64,000 nucleotides of DNA from Diphasiastrum complanatum (Eukaryota; Streptophyta; Lycopodiopsida; Lycopodiales; Lycopodiaceae): assembly GCA_029204225.1 (NCBI GenBank), contig CM055112.1, forward strand, positions 44,587,634-44,651,633. The letters are read 5' to 3'. Below the pieces are notes generated by a model, which did no database searches, was not told the origin of the DNA, and saw only the letters and a list, made by a program, of their open reading frames with translations. Below are positions 11,410-23,322 of the stretch, piece by piece; within the stretch, counting starts at the first letter, position 1; the number at the start of each line of letters is the position of its first letter. The position numbers and the translations under genes were made by a program.

Positions 11410-11720
11410 TGTGCGCAGATTACCAAAACGAGCAGCATAGGTCTTGTTGAGAAAATGAGCACATTACCAAAACGAGAATGTGTTGAGAAAATGAGCAGAT
11501 TACCAAAATGAGAATGTGCGCAGAATACCAAAACGAGTATCGTAATGTATGTAAGTCTTGTTTGGAAATGGAACTAATCACAATCCCAAAAGCAACTAAT
11601 CACAATGTTGGAGATCAGAGGGCATATTCAAAGAATCATTTTACTGCGAACATTCTCTTGTCTTCTGAATTTGGTAATGTTGGAGATCAGAGCGCAGATT
11701 CAAAGAATCATTTTACAGGT
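11410..11720. repeat. Short direct repeats inside the duplicated segment
   Basis: TTACCAAAACGAG-type units occur four times between about 11419 and 11541. A 40-bp unit starting AATGTTGGAGATCAGAG occurs at about 11602 and again at about 11679. Both sets recur in copy 2 near 56450-56790. Confidence 0.7.
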
Positions 11721-12176
11721 TCTTTCACCTGATGATAGAATGCTTTGCTAGATCATGATGTATCCACAAGCTACATCAGGAAATCCAACGAGGACAACAG
11801 AACCTGCGGTGCTCATTTTCGACGCAAATGCTAAGGAGGCAGGCGGCAAAAGATGACTTTTATTGGCTTGGTTTTGCATAAACGATGACTTTTACATTCA
11901 CGCTCCTCTCTGGCGAAACGCTGCATTTCATTTTAAAAGTTTAAGAATTTATGACCTTCAAAGCTGTCTTACTAAAAATAGTAAGACAGATTATGGCATA
12001 TTAAGCATCCTGGTTTTTGTTAATAAACTGCAGCAGCTGACCATAACGAAAATTTACAGGGCCACGGGCTCCGGGCTCGCCCTGGGCCCTATAAATCGAA
12101 TTGAATCGTCTCTCTACTACGGGCCTCTCTGTTTATGATTACATCCTCCTGTTACACATTCAAACCAGCATTCGTC

Positions 12177-12293
12177 CATTTCTAACACATCTACCCAACG
12201 GGGTTGTCTTAGTTGGTTAGCTTGACATCCAAAGTTTCTTTGGTCTCAGGTTCGAGCCTCCCCTTGGAAACCAAGAAGCATTTCTAACACATC
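12177..12293 (+). mobile_element. Short tRNA-derived insertion (SINE-like) with 15-bp target duplication
   Basis: An 87-bp insert (12192-12278) is bounded by perfect direct repeats CATTTCTAACACATC at 12177-12191 and 12279-12293. It contains a tRNA-like A box (TTAGTTGGTTAGC) and B box (GGTTCGAGCC), with GGGG near the left and CCCC near the right, as in an acceptor stem. The stems do not pair well, so a working tRNA is unlikely. Long direct repeats of this kind are typical of LINE-mediated insertion. It is either a truncated SINE or a tRNA retropseudogene. Confidence 0.7.
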
Positions 12294-14379
12294 ACCAGCG
12301 ATTGCTGCTATATGGCATAAATCAACATTTTTGCAATCCATATATGGTGGTCTTGCTTAGCGTGGTGACACAACCATCAGCGCACTGTCCATAGCAGCAG
12401 TGTTCGAGGGGTTCGAGGGTTGTAAATTGCAGTCGCTTCCTGTCAAGCTATCAATCGGACATCCATCGGTGCGGGCATGGATTGAGAGATGCTCTGTCGC
12501 TAATTACCTTCGTCCATCTGACTGTCAGACAGAAGAGAATTATCGACCTAATATCCTACTAATCAATTAGAATTGAGTCAGGCTTTTGGCAATCACTGAT
12601 TTTCTCTCTTCAACTGTGATGGACGGCTATTTATAACAAGAATTTGAACTCCAACCATTTATCGCATCATCTCAGACCAGCAGCAATTCAGCATTGGCAT
12701 AACTTAGAAGGCTGTCCAAACATTTTTTTATGGTGCCTTCATTGGGCCTTTCTTTCTATCTCACTCGGTATCGCACTCGAAATCTGCTGTTTGAAGAACA
12801 GTCGAAGGCCGAAGATACCCAATTATTTCAACATTTTTGAAGGCAGAACTTTAAATCATTCGAACTGACACATTTCTCTCATTAGTGAGCGCATGGAAAA
12901 TTACAAGAATTGGTGCCAAACATGGACAAGCATTTGAGTCCAGGCAGACAAGCTTATATTCGAATATGGACAGACAGAATTATATTTGAGTTTGGACAGA
13001 CAGAATTATATTCAAATCCAGGCAGACAGCGATGGGCCTGTGCCTTCCTAGTGTGTGTCTTTCCTCTCTTACAGATTCAGCTGTCACACAAACAAACATT
13101 GGACCATCACAAATATTTGTTCTACCTAAGAAAATGTTCGAGTTGACCATTCAACATTCACAATGATGTATGTGGCCGAAGACTGGCCACGTGTAACTTT
13201 TTTATGGTTTGCATAAGACTCGACACAGTCCAAAATGTACCTCATCTTCCTAATGAAGTTTGAAGCCTGTCTTTAAGCTATAAAAGGGTAACTTTTTGAA
13301 GAACTAGTGATGTGAAGTTCCCACCATATTAGTAAAACACCATAACTACTTTCTCTAGAACGTATGCTTATTTCCATATGGCAGAGGCAGTGTTTCTCAT
13401 CGGACTCTCTCTACGTAACAGCAAACCATTGGATACCTCACCAAATATGACGTTTCAGATCTTTCGGCATTCTGCCTTCTTTCCCAAACACATATATAAC
13501 AGAGTCCACACTCATTCTAAATTATTGATTCATTGCTCTATATGGCAGAAAGCGGGAGTAGAGCGCTTGCTGTTTTCTCTTCTGTTTGAGCTATTATGGT
13601 AGAATAAAATACTGTCTACTGTCTTCGTCAACTAGAATCCATACAGTGATACGCCAACCTTGTATATGTAGTCTGTATTTTCATAAGAATCTGAAGGAGT
13701 GGGTGACAGACACTTTTGGTCTCTCAAGGACGTTATACTAAGTTTTCTAATTCTTGTGGAATGAATCACACCCCTGTTGTTATTGTCTCTTCTGACTGAT
13801 CCTAGGAAATTTATGGTGATTATGCAGAATAATGGATTCTATGCTATGCATGGATTTATAATTAGAGTTGAACCCAATAATTAATCAAACTATGGTGTGT
13901 TTGAAACTGCTTTATCTAAAAAAAGTGAGTAGCAAGTTTATGAAGACTGTTAAGGGTCGACATAGCCCATTGTAAGCATTGCCTGCAACAATCGTTTGGC
14001 CTTGTGGCATTCTTGTTTTGGCTAGGTTCAGATCTAAACGGTGAAGCATGTGATCTTAATATTTGTGGGGATGTCTAATCATTCCGAGTTCTTACTCTTC
14101 TCTGGAATCTGGATTTCTTGGTTGAACTGTCTAAATATCTTCCTTGGTGTTTGTTTGTACCATTCTCAATGGCGGTACTGGCCGCCTACCCAGAAATGTC
14201 ATCAGACAACCAGCTTTACATTTCCATTCTATTGGACTTCATTGCTATGTCCTTTTATCTCACCAATAATGACATAATACCTCTTTATGATGCTCCCCGT
14301 GGGAACGATAATCGTTTATACTACACTTTTACTGACCTTTTGGTTTGGTAAGCCACGACAAAAACTGACCAACTAGTCA
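12294..14379. other. Low-repeat region, no identified gene
   Basis: No transposon enzyme is recognisable. Weak candidates for cellular sequence are a TATAAAAG at 13279-13288 followed about 100 bp later by a 74-codon frame (13378-13602, starting MAEAVFLIGLSLR), and a hydrophobic 77-codon frame at 14118-14351. Neither resembles a family I know, and neither has supporting splice signals that I can defend. Element G1 is inserted at the right edge. Confidence 0.4.
12933..13030. repeat. 26-bp tandem repeat, about 3.7 units
   Basis: The unit reads approximately GANTNTGGACAGACAGAATT then ATATTC/T. Two inner units are nearly identical, and the outer ones carry CCAGGCAGACA in place of TGGACAGACA. Confidence 0.8.
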
Positions 14380-14384
14380 CTTAC

Positions 14385-15155
14385 TGTGAAACATGCAAAA
14401 ATAAGCTTGGTAGAGGCCAAAAATCTTGTATATAGATGAACACACATGTGTGGAGCCTGTTTCCACGTGTGAAACTAGTGTACTTGTCATGTACCATAAT
14501 CATATATGTTGTACATATGATTTAATTCAAGTTCTAGTGGCTAAAATGGCCAAAAACTAGTTTTCTAGACATATGACACATGGCATCAATCTATTGATTG
14601 CATAAGCCACATCCTTTGGTTAGGTGTCATATCCCATGTGTAGAGGACAGCGCACACGTGTGGAATAAGCTGAAGTAGGCGAATTTTGACTTCTAGAAGA
14701 TTTCCAAGTAGATCTCCATATAGAAGGAAAATGGACCAAAAGTGCTCAAAATAGAAGGTGGGATCAGAGGGATGATTAGTACCACGAGCTCCCACTTATC
14801 ATATATATAGAGCCACATTTGGCCATAATCATTGTGAGACACCAATCTTGGTTTTGGAAGCAATTTTGAGTGATTCTCTCCATTTGTCTACATTTGTATT
14901 GATTGTTTTGAGGTTCCATCAATGTGTACTTGATTTTCAGGTTGGAGTCCGTACTCGGACATTTTTTCACACGTGGGAAACCAGAAAGTACACCTACCTT
15001 CAATTAATGATTGTTCTTGTTAGGATTTTGTGTCTAGAATTGATCTAGATTGATCTTAATTTCAAGTAGATTGATAGATCAAGTAATCTGACAACCAATC
15101 CCTCTTGAGGATCAGATTAGGATCCACTCTTCGTCCTTTTTGTACTTTTTGCACA
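14385..15155 (+). repeat. 5' LTR of G1
   Basis: TGTGAAACATGC...TTTTTGCACA, 771 bp. An ATATATATAG promoter core lies at 14801-14810. CACACGTGTG occurs at 14653-14662. Compared with the 3' LTR it lacks about 57 bp near 14757. Confidence 0.9.
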
Positions 15156-16344
15156 TGGTATCAAAGCCTAGTACAAGAGGTTTTGTTGAAATTGATAGGG
15201 TTAATCCAAATCAAAGCCAAAATTAGCAGTATTTTGGAAACTAGTCAAATCTTGTGTAGCGAGTTGGATTTGATAGCTATCCTCAAAATTTTTGGTCCAG
15301 ATCTTATTGTGGGCTGTAGGAACCCTTTTCACACGTGTGAGGCTGTACAGCTCTGGTTTTGGCCGAGAAAATTCAAAAATTTGTACAATTTGACTCACAC
15401 ACCCAATTTGAGAGATTTTTGGTGCAAAATCAAGCATTTTCTATAGAGAATCTAATCCCTTGATTAGTTCTTGGATTATATCAGCCAAGAAATGAAATTT
15501 AAAGCTTGAATTAGATGCATTAATTGATTATCTCTGATTTTTTGAGTGCATGTTGAAGTTGAGAGAGATTTTGCTAAAAATCATAGATTAAGGAGTGATA
15601 TGCAAGGTGAGAGGATGAAATCCATTGTACCATCACTCTAGATTTGTTCAAGTTTAGAAGCATCAATTTGCTAGAAAACATCCTTGGATCTGTCCTCCAA
15701 GTGAAACCTTTGAGAGTTTCTAGTGCATATAGAGCATCTATGCAAATCTTTTGTAGAATTTGACATAGATTGGCTTAAATTGAGAGTTCTAGAAAAGAGA
15801 TCGAGATCCAAGTCATATTGTTCAACCCTACTCAATTTTTTTGAGTGATTGTAAGGCTTGAAAAGAGTCATTAAGGTGTCTATGGCAAATGTGTAGAGAG
15901 AGATCCAATTTTCTAAGAGTTCCTTCCTTTGTAGAGTGCAAGATCTAGAAGCTCATTTTGTGTTGTTATTGGTGGAGAGTTTGTCTCTTCCTAAGTGATC
16001 AAATATTTCTAAGTGGCATTAGCTCTTCGAAGCACAATATCTTAGTGAGAAAATTCACAACTTTTGATTTTGAATTTCATTCCAAGTCTTGAAAAGTAGA
16101 GTAATTGGTGGAATCCAATAGGAGTGATTGAATTCAATTTGTTGAGCAAAAATTGACATAGTATGTATGAAACTCAAATTAGTTCTATTCAACTTTCTTT
16201 GTGAGAGTGTGAAGGTCAATTTGTGATCGCATTTGATGTCTAGAATGAGGAGGAGTCCATATTTGAGTAGTCATGCATGGTTGAGATCTTTGTGAATCTC
16301 TAGTTGTCTAATTAATAAGCACTGTGAAAAATTGGTGGTATAGT
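15156..16344 (+). other. G1 primer-binding site and untranslated leader
   Basis: TGGTATCAAAGCC at 15156-15168 is the primer-binding site. The following 1.2 kb has no sustained frame or recognisable domain; open frames here are short. Another CACACGTGTG lies at 15330-15339. The leader ends in GGTGGTATAGTTTGTT (about 16334-16349), which is also found in G2 near 38228. Confidence 0.75.
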
Positions 16345-17250
16345 TTGTTCGCGAACATTTTTGTTTTGTGTGTCTTTTCTGTCAAAATCAGGGTGGAAAG
16401 CTAGCAAAGCTTTGGAAATAAAAACATTTTGTTTCTTCAGCTCCCTCTCAAAGCATGATAGCTTCACGACTCCAAGACTGCTCCTCTGTTTCTCGAACAG
16501 ACCTTGGTCTGCTTCTTGTTGACCCAGAGAATTACTGCTCCTGACGCGATGGTGCATCCTCCTGAGACACTTTTACAGTCGTCCTTGAGAGATGTCCAGC
16601 TAGCATCACTGTAGGAAAGCATCTGAAACCTTGCATCACAAGAATAACACAAACCAAAATATTTTGTTAATTGAAGATATTGCAAAATTTGTTTTATAAT
16701 CTTTCAATGAGTCGAGCCTGGATTCGTACAGAAGTGGCTCATCCTAAACACAACATAAGTAATGTTAGGACGTGTGTTATCTGCAAGGTACATCAGCGAT
16801 CCGATCAGCTTTTTGTATGGTGTAAGCTGTATCAATTCTCTTTCTTCTTCAGTCTTCGAATAGTTTTCATTCGTCAGGACTGTTCTTGTCAGCATCCCAA
16901 AATCTTCTAAGATTTTATGAATATATCTGGATTGATGAAGGTACAATTTACCTCTCTCATAGTCCCTGTCAATCTGTAAGCCAAGATAACATCTAGCTTC
17001 TCCCAGGTCTGCAATCTCGAAATGTTTCGAGATATCATACTTCACCTCAGCAATAAGCTCCTCACTCTTGTAGAGTATCAGAGTGTCGTCCACATACACA
17101 GCTACAATGATGATCTTCACATCTGTAATTCTTACATAAACATTGGAATCAGCCATTAGTGGTATCACAGGAGAGAGGGTCTCAGCATAGTTAATACCAT
17201 ATCTCTGAGAAAATCCCTTCGCTACAAGTCTTGCTTTATACTTTGAGATT
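16345..17250 (-). pseudogene. Copia I fragment: RT and RNase H, antisense within G1
   Basis: The minus strand encodes RT fingers (ARLVAKGFSQRYGINYAET) joined by deletion to the palm (SNVYVRI; VAVYVDDTLILYKSEE; FEIADLGEARCYLGLQIDR). It continues to the connection (PYKKLIGSLMYLADNTRP) and the RNase H start (SYSDASWTSLKDDCKSVSG). The 155-codon frame is 16704-17168, with a stop near 16700 and a shift before RNase H. It occupies the place where G2 carries a gag-like frame. Either it replaced that part or it was inserted with loss of flanking sequence. Confidence 0.85.
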
Positions 17251-17316
17251 TATGAGAATAAGTGAAGCATCCAAAGTGGACACTTATATCCATAAGTAAG
17301 TAGTTAGCCTTATTGA

Positions 17317-18006
17317 TGTGAAAAACTGCCTACATTGGCAAATCTAGCCATGTAGAATATTGTACATTTTGTCAATATTGTTTGTTGGTTACTTGAATGG
17401 CCAAAGTGCCACTTGTACATACACACCAAAGTAAGTTACCACGAGTCAAGAGGAGTGGTTGTGTCTATTTGGTAGTGATTCCTACTTTGTAGGATCTAGA
17501 CCATGATTTATGATGAGATTTGTATCTACCATGCACCTACCAAGCATGACTCTTGGATCTAGGCTAGGGTTTTCATATTAGGGCAAGAAAGTGGAGTCTA
17601 CTTCCTTATTACATGCTGAATTTTCACCTAACTTTGCAAAGGAAGTGTGTTTTACTATGTATTCCCATTCTCCATAGTGAGAAGATAGAAATTTTTTGGA
17701 GCCTCAAGGAGAAACTCGAGTTTCCTCTCATTGTATGGTGATTACTCTTGATTTCCAATGAAACCCAGCTTTGGCACTTTGTAAACACTGTCTACAGGCC
17801 GTACTACAACCTTATTTCCACACGTGTGGAGTTGGATTATACTATTTGATCAATGCTTTGATTGTCTCTACTTGTTTCCTATCAAGCTGCTAAACTAGAT
17901 CTTGTTTTCTGATGACTAGTTTCTGATAGATTGTTTAACAAGCATACAATCACCTTGTGGATCATTCAAAGATCCATTTATGGTCCTTAGTACTGTACTT
18001 TTCACA
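17317..18006 (+). repeat. 5' LTR of copia H
   Basis: TGTGAAAAACTG...TACTTTTCACA. CACACGTGTG lies at 17819-17828. The LTR is immediately followed by the primer site. Confidence 0.93.
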
Positions 18007-18019
18007 TGGTATCAAAGCC
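18007..18019 (+). other. Primer-binding site of copia H
   Basis: TGGTATCAAAGCC follows the LTR terminus with no gap and matches the initiator Met-tRNA 3' end. Confidence 0.9.
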
Positions 18020-18637
18020 AAGTACAAGGCCATTGATCTGTGTTTGAATCTAATCCAGTTTTAGCAGGTTTTGGTGCAAAAAGCTAGTATTGGAAGGGCG
18101 AGCTGGTATCCAGGTTTTGGTGAGGGGATTTGATCCCAAATTTTTTCAGGATCAAAATCCGTACTGTTCACTCGTGTGGGCATCTCTGAACCAGCATTTA
18201 ATAACCCATATTCATTGGATCATAGAAAATTCATCTAGTGTCAGTTTGATGTAATTTTTGGTGCAAATCCTAGGATAAGCTACCAAGATCACTTACCATT
18301 GATTAGTTTTAAGTTTGTTTCATGAAAACTAATTAATCTAGGCTGATAGAAGACCTTCTTAAAGTGGAAACCAGGTCTTTAAAGTACATCAAAGTGAATG
18401 AGAGAGATAGAGTCAGTTTTTGTCCAAGAATAGCCAAGATTGGCAAGATTTGCTTGAGTGTAGTTTTCATCTCATCTTATCTTCATTCCAGCTTGTGAGG
18501 GAGTGATAGAACTGTGATTACAAATCCATCTATTGGATTAGAAGTCAACATTTGAGTGAAACATTGCAAGTTAGAAACCTTTGTGAGTTTCAGGTCCAAA
18601 CAAATCTATATCTTGTGTGTAGAATCTTGCTAGTAAG

Positions 18638-21600
18638 ATGGGATCAGTGGGAGCCTACCTGCTAGAAGCTAGTGAGAGGTTAAATTCTACCAATTATGCT
18701 ATTTGGAAAGTGAGGATGGAATCACTAATGGTGCTCTAGGATCTTTATGAGTTTCTAATAGATGATGAAGATGAACCTCTAGGTGCACAGGAATTAGTGA
18801 GATACAAGAAGAGGTCTAGGCTTGCACTTCACTGTATTAAGATGAATGTAAGCAATGATCTTTTAAGGGAAGTATCATCATGTAAGAGTGCTAAAGAGGC
18901 TTGGAATCTTTAAAATCTATCTATGAGTCTAGTAACACTTCAAGGGTTCTCATGCTTAGGAATCAGATTCTACAAAGCATGAAGAGGAGTGATGAGAGTG
19001 CACAAGATTATGTGCTAAGAATCAAGTCTCTTAGGGAGTTAGCTTCCATTGGAGAGAAGATTCAAGATAGTGAGCTTGTTTAGATTGTCCTAAATGGTCT
19101 AGGGAGTGGCTTTACAAATTTGGTCCAAAGCTTTGCAATCCAAGACACTTTGCCTACTATAGAAAAGCTACACAGTGTATTAGTAGCTGAAGAGTGTAGG
19201 ATGTTGCATACCAATGCAAGAATGAATGCTATTTCTCTGCAGGATGGTGATGAGAAAGCTAATTTCTCATTCAAAAGCAAGAAGAAGACCAATGGCAAGA
19301 AGAAGCACTTCAAGGAGACCAAGGAGGAGGATGAGGCTTCAAGCTCAAAGGGCAAGATCAAAGACAAGTCCAAGTACAAATGTTTTTTCTGTGGAAAGAA
19401 AGGACATTTTGCATCAGAATGTCTCAAGAAGAAGAAGGTACAAGAGAGCAAACAAAGCAACATTGCAAATCAGGAGGAGGAGGAGGATGAAGAGTCATCC
19501 TTGATGGTTTCCAACAAACCACCATCATCCAAGAGCAACACCAATGATCCTTGGTGGATTGATAGTGGGGCAAGATCCCACATGACATATCAAAAGGACA
19601 TATTCTCCACCTTACTTTCTTACAATGACTTACATAGATCAATCTATACTGCAAGTAGTCAAGAATGTAAGATAAGTGGAATAGGAACAATTCCCTTGTA
19701 TGTGGGATCATCCAAAAGGATGAATCTTGATAATGTTCTTTATGTTCCTAAGTTAACCAAGAATTTGCTTAGTGTTGGCCAGTTAGTGGATAATGGCCTA
19801 GATGTACAATTTAAGCATGGAGTTTGTTCCATCCTTAGAAATGATGAATGTATAGCCAAAGGCTTTAAGCAAGGTAGATTGTTTAAGCTTGATGCTAATA
19901 TTGCAATGGAGAGTGTTAACTTGGCAAAGGTGGAGCTATCAAAGGTGGAACTGTGGCACAAAAGGTTGGGCCACCCCAACTACAAAGCCATGGAATCTAT
20001 GGTTGCAAAGGAGCTTGCAGCTAGACTCCCCAAGCATTTGTCAAAGTGTGGGAAGAGATGTGAAGCATGCAGCCTCTCAAAGGCTCACAAACTACCCTTC
20101 TCAAGATCTACATCAAGATCAAACTCTCCTCTTGAACTCATCCATTCAGATGTTCATAGTTTTTCACATGAGTCTAATGGTGGTGCCAAGTACTATGTAA
20201 TCTTCATTGATGACTATTCTAGATTTTGTTGGATGTACCTCTTGTCTAGCAAATCAATGGTGTTTGATTCTTTTGTAAAGTTCAAGACTTTGGTAGAAAA
20301 TCAACTTAGTACCAAGATTAAGGTATTAAGGAGTGATAATGGAGGTGAATATATCTCCAATAAGTTGATTAACTTTTGTAGTTCTAATGGCATAAAGAGG
20401 GAGTTGTCATGTCCATACACCCCTCAACAAAATGGAGTGAGTGAGAGAAGAAATAGATCTCTTTGTGAGTGTGCTAAGGCCTTAAGGCTAGATGCTTCTC
20501 TATCCAAACCATTTTGGGGTGAAGCAATAACTTGTGCTAGCTATTTGTGCAATAGATTGCCAAACCAAGCAATTGGAGGAATCACACCATTTGAAGCTCT
20601 ATTTGGAGAGAAGCCCAATCTCAAGGATCTCAAAGTTTTTGGATCCACTTGCTATGTAAACCAATCCTTGGATAAGAGAAGGAAGGATGATGCAACATCC
20701 ATCAAAGGTATCTTTGTGGGATATGGTGAGAATAGCAAAGGTTATAGAGTCTTCAATCCCATCACTAGCAAGGCGATAGTGCGTAGGGATGTTATTTTTT
20801 ATGAAGGACATGCTTGTGATTTGGATGATAATGCTACTAATCATCTTGATTCCAAGGATCATGCTAGGATGGAGGAGGAGCTTCCAAGTGAAGAAGAACT
20901 TGAGGATCCACCTCAAGATGCAAGAACTCCAAGAACTCCAAGAACTCCAAGAAGATCTACAAGGGCAAAATCCGAGCCATTGAGGCTCACCTATGATGGT
21001 CAAGGTGATCAAAGGGAAGGCTCATCATCTTTCACATCTTACACCTTTCTTACTTCAATGTTAGATGAGTCAACATGCTATGAAGATGCTTGTAAGTCTA
21101 AAAGTTGGATGGATGCTATGCAAGTAGAGTATGATGCTCTTATTGAGAATCATACTTGGGATCTTGTCGATCTTCCTCAAGGGAAGAAACCTCTTGATTG
21201 CAAGTGGGTGTTTAGATTGAAGTATAATCAAGATGGATCAATAATCAAGCATAAAGCTAGGCTTGTCGCCAAAGGTTTTTTACAAACCAAAGGAATTGAT
21301 TATGATGAGACATTTGCTCATGTGGCTAAGCTTGTTACTATCAGGTTGATCATTAGTCTTGCTACAACCTTTAATTGGGAGCTATTCCAACTTGACTTCA
21401 CAAATGCATTCCTCAATGGTTATTTGGAGGAAGAGATCTACATGAGGCAACCCGAGGGCTTCATCAAGGCAAAGCATGAAGGAAAGGTGTGTTTTTTGAA
21501 GAAGAGCCTTTATGAGCTCAAGCAAGCACCTAGAGCATGTTACTCTAGGCTAAAATCTTTTCTCATTTCCATCAATTTTGTAGTGAGTGCCTATGATCCA

Positions 21601-22664
21601 TCATTGTATATAAGTTTTCATGATGGCATGATCATTGTTCTTGTTTTGTATGTAGATGACATTATCTTGAGTGGTAATGATCTAGATGGAATTAGAGATG
21701 TAAAAATTGCTTTAGCAAAAGAGTTTAAGATGGTAGATCTCGGCCTATTGAGCTTCATTCTTGGAATAGAGGTTATTAGAGGATGTAATTTTAGCTTCAT
21801 TTGTCAATCTAAATATGCTACATCCATCCTAGATAGATTTGGAATGAAGAATTGTAAAGGCATTGAGACACCAATGGAGCAACATGTAAAAGCATCTATT
21901 GGTTGTGATGAAGCATCCTTTGAGGACATCACATTATATAGAAGGCTTATTGGTTCCTTGATCTATTTAACTATAACTAAACCTGATCTTAGTTATAGTG
22001 TTGGAAAGTTAATCCAATTCATGCAAAGTCCTCTAGTTTCACATTGGAAGATGGCCAAAAGAGTTCTTAGATACATTTCATTCACTAAGAATTTTGGTAT
22101 TTTGTATAGAGAACTAATCTTGGCTTAAGAGCCTATAGTGACTCAGATTTTGCAGGTGACAAAGTGGATATAAGATCAACAAGTGCCTTTGCCACCATTC
22201 TATGTGATGGAGTAGTATCATGGCTTTCCAAAAAGCAAGATACCATCTCCCTATCTTCCACAGAATCCGAATACAAGACCTTGACATCAACATGCAAGGA
22301 GGTCTTGTGGCTCAAAAGGCTACTGGTGGAGCTTCATGTCATGGAGGAGGAGATCCCTATCATCTATTGTGACAACCAATCAGCCCAATCACTTGCAACT
22401 AATCCTACATTCCATGCAAGGAGCAAACACATCGAAATTGCTCATCATTTCGTGAGGGAAAAAGTGCAAGCTAAAGAGATCAAGCTCCAACACGTGTCAT
22501 CATCAAGTTGTTTGGCTGATTTGTTTACTAAACCTTTACCTAAATATTCATTTGTCAAGCTTAGATCTTCAATTGGAGTTATTGATAAAAGCATTGTGAT
22601 CTCCAAGGCTCGATTTGAGGAGGAGTGTGAAAAATTGCCTACATTGGCAAATCTAGCCATGTAG
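18638..22664 (+). pseudogene. Copia H gag-pol polyprotein, few lesions
   Basis: Gag starts at the ATG at 18638 (then LNSTNYAIWKVRMESL). The long open part, 19120-22128, has 1002 codons. In it lie the zinc knuckle CFFCGKKGHFASEC (88-101), protease WWIDSG (D148), the integrase finger LWHKRLGHPN...CEAC with core HSDVHSF, LRSDNGGEY and QQNGVSERRNRS, and RT with QLDFTNAFLNG and LYVDDIILSG (YVDD 844-847). RNase H continues in another frame at 22164-22664 (SDSDFAGDKVDIRST, STESEYKTL, YCDNQSAQSLATNP). Lesions are TAG at about 18737, a 1-bp deletion near 18903, TAG at 19081-19083 and a frameshift near 22115. RT has YELKQAPRACY where copia usually has YGLKQAPRAWY. It probably encoded one polyprotein and is now inactive. 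Confidence 0.93.
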
Positions 22665-23316
22665 AATATTGTACATTTTGTCAATATTGTTTGTTGGTTA
22701 CTTGAATGGCCAAAGTGCCACTTGTACATACACACCTAAAGTAGGTTACCACGAGTCAAGAGGAGTGGTTGTGTCCATTTGGTAGTGATTCCTACTTTGT
22801 AGGATCTAGACCATGATTTATGATGAGATTTGTACCTACCATGCACCTACCAAGCATGACTCTTGGATCTAGGCTAGGGTTTTCATATTAGGGCAAGAAA
22901 GTGGAGTCTACTTCCTTATTACATGCTGAATTTTCACCTAACTTTGCAAAGGAAGTGTGTTTTACTATGTATTCCCATTCTCCATAGTGAGAAGATAGAA
23001 ACTTTTTGGAGCCTCAAGGAGAAACTCGAGTTTCCTCTCATTGTATGGTGATTACTCTTGATTTCCAATGAAACCCAGCTTTGGCACTTTGTAAACACTG
23101 TCTACAGGCCGTACTACAGCCTTATTTCCACACGTGTGGAGTTGTATTATACTATTTGATCAATGCTTTGATTGTCTCTACTTGTTTCCTATCAAGCTGC
23201 TAAACTAGATCTTGTTTTCTAATGACTAGTTTCTGATAGATTGTTTAACAAGCATACAATCACCTTGTGGATCATTCAAAGATCCATTTATGGTCCTTAG
23301 TACTATACTTTTCAGA
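22626..23316 (+). repeat. 3' LTR of copia H
   Basis: It starts TGTGAAAAATTG after the purine tract GAGGAGGAG and ends CTTTTCAGA (the expected CACA mutated to CAGA). It is followed by the target duplication ATTGA. CACACGTGTG lies at 23129-23138. Confidence 0.92.
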
Positions 23317-23322
23317 ATTGAG

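Larger units (their letters stand above)
10700..12115. repeat. Duplicated segment, copy 1 (second copy 55715-57245)
   Basis: From the copia L integrase tail through to about 12115 the sequence is repeated in the same orientation at 55715-57245 with scattered substitutions and indels. The unit is therefore a mosaic: copia tail, then GC-rich palindromes, then short repeats, then unassigned sequence. No convincing gene lies inside. The frames at 10895-11203 (minus) and 11508-11732 (plus) fall in the palindrome flank and in short repeats. Confidence 0.85.
17317..23316 (+). mobile_element. Copia H: complete 6000-bp element, TSD ATTGA
   Basis: LTRs of 690 and 691 bp are bounded by the 5-bp direct repeat ATTGA at 17312-17316 and 23317-23321. 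By eye the two LTRs differ at about ten positions and one 1-bp indel, so this is a young insertion. The order is LTR, primer site, gag, protease, integrase, RT, RNase H, polypurine tract, LTR. It is inserted in G1 just before the G1 frame that starts at 23323. Confidence 0.93.

Noticed and set aside
11410-11720. CRISPR-like array of TTACCAAAACGAG units
   Set aside because: Units are short, spacing irregular, repeats degenerate and there are no cas genes; this is a plant nuclear repeat region.
12200-12266. Functional tRNA gene
   Set aside because: A and B boxes are present, but the acceptor, anticodon and T stems do not pair properly and the piece is an insertion with target duplications.
14586-15446. 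Short frames repeated in all G LTR copies (for example 14776-15003 and its counterparts at 24956 and 34336)
   Set aside because: They recur only because the LTR is repeated. They vary at the ends and overlap on both strands.
19080-21800. Minus-strand frames within copia H
   Set aside because: They are antisense to intact gag-pol motifs and carry no domain of their own.
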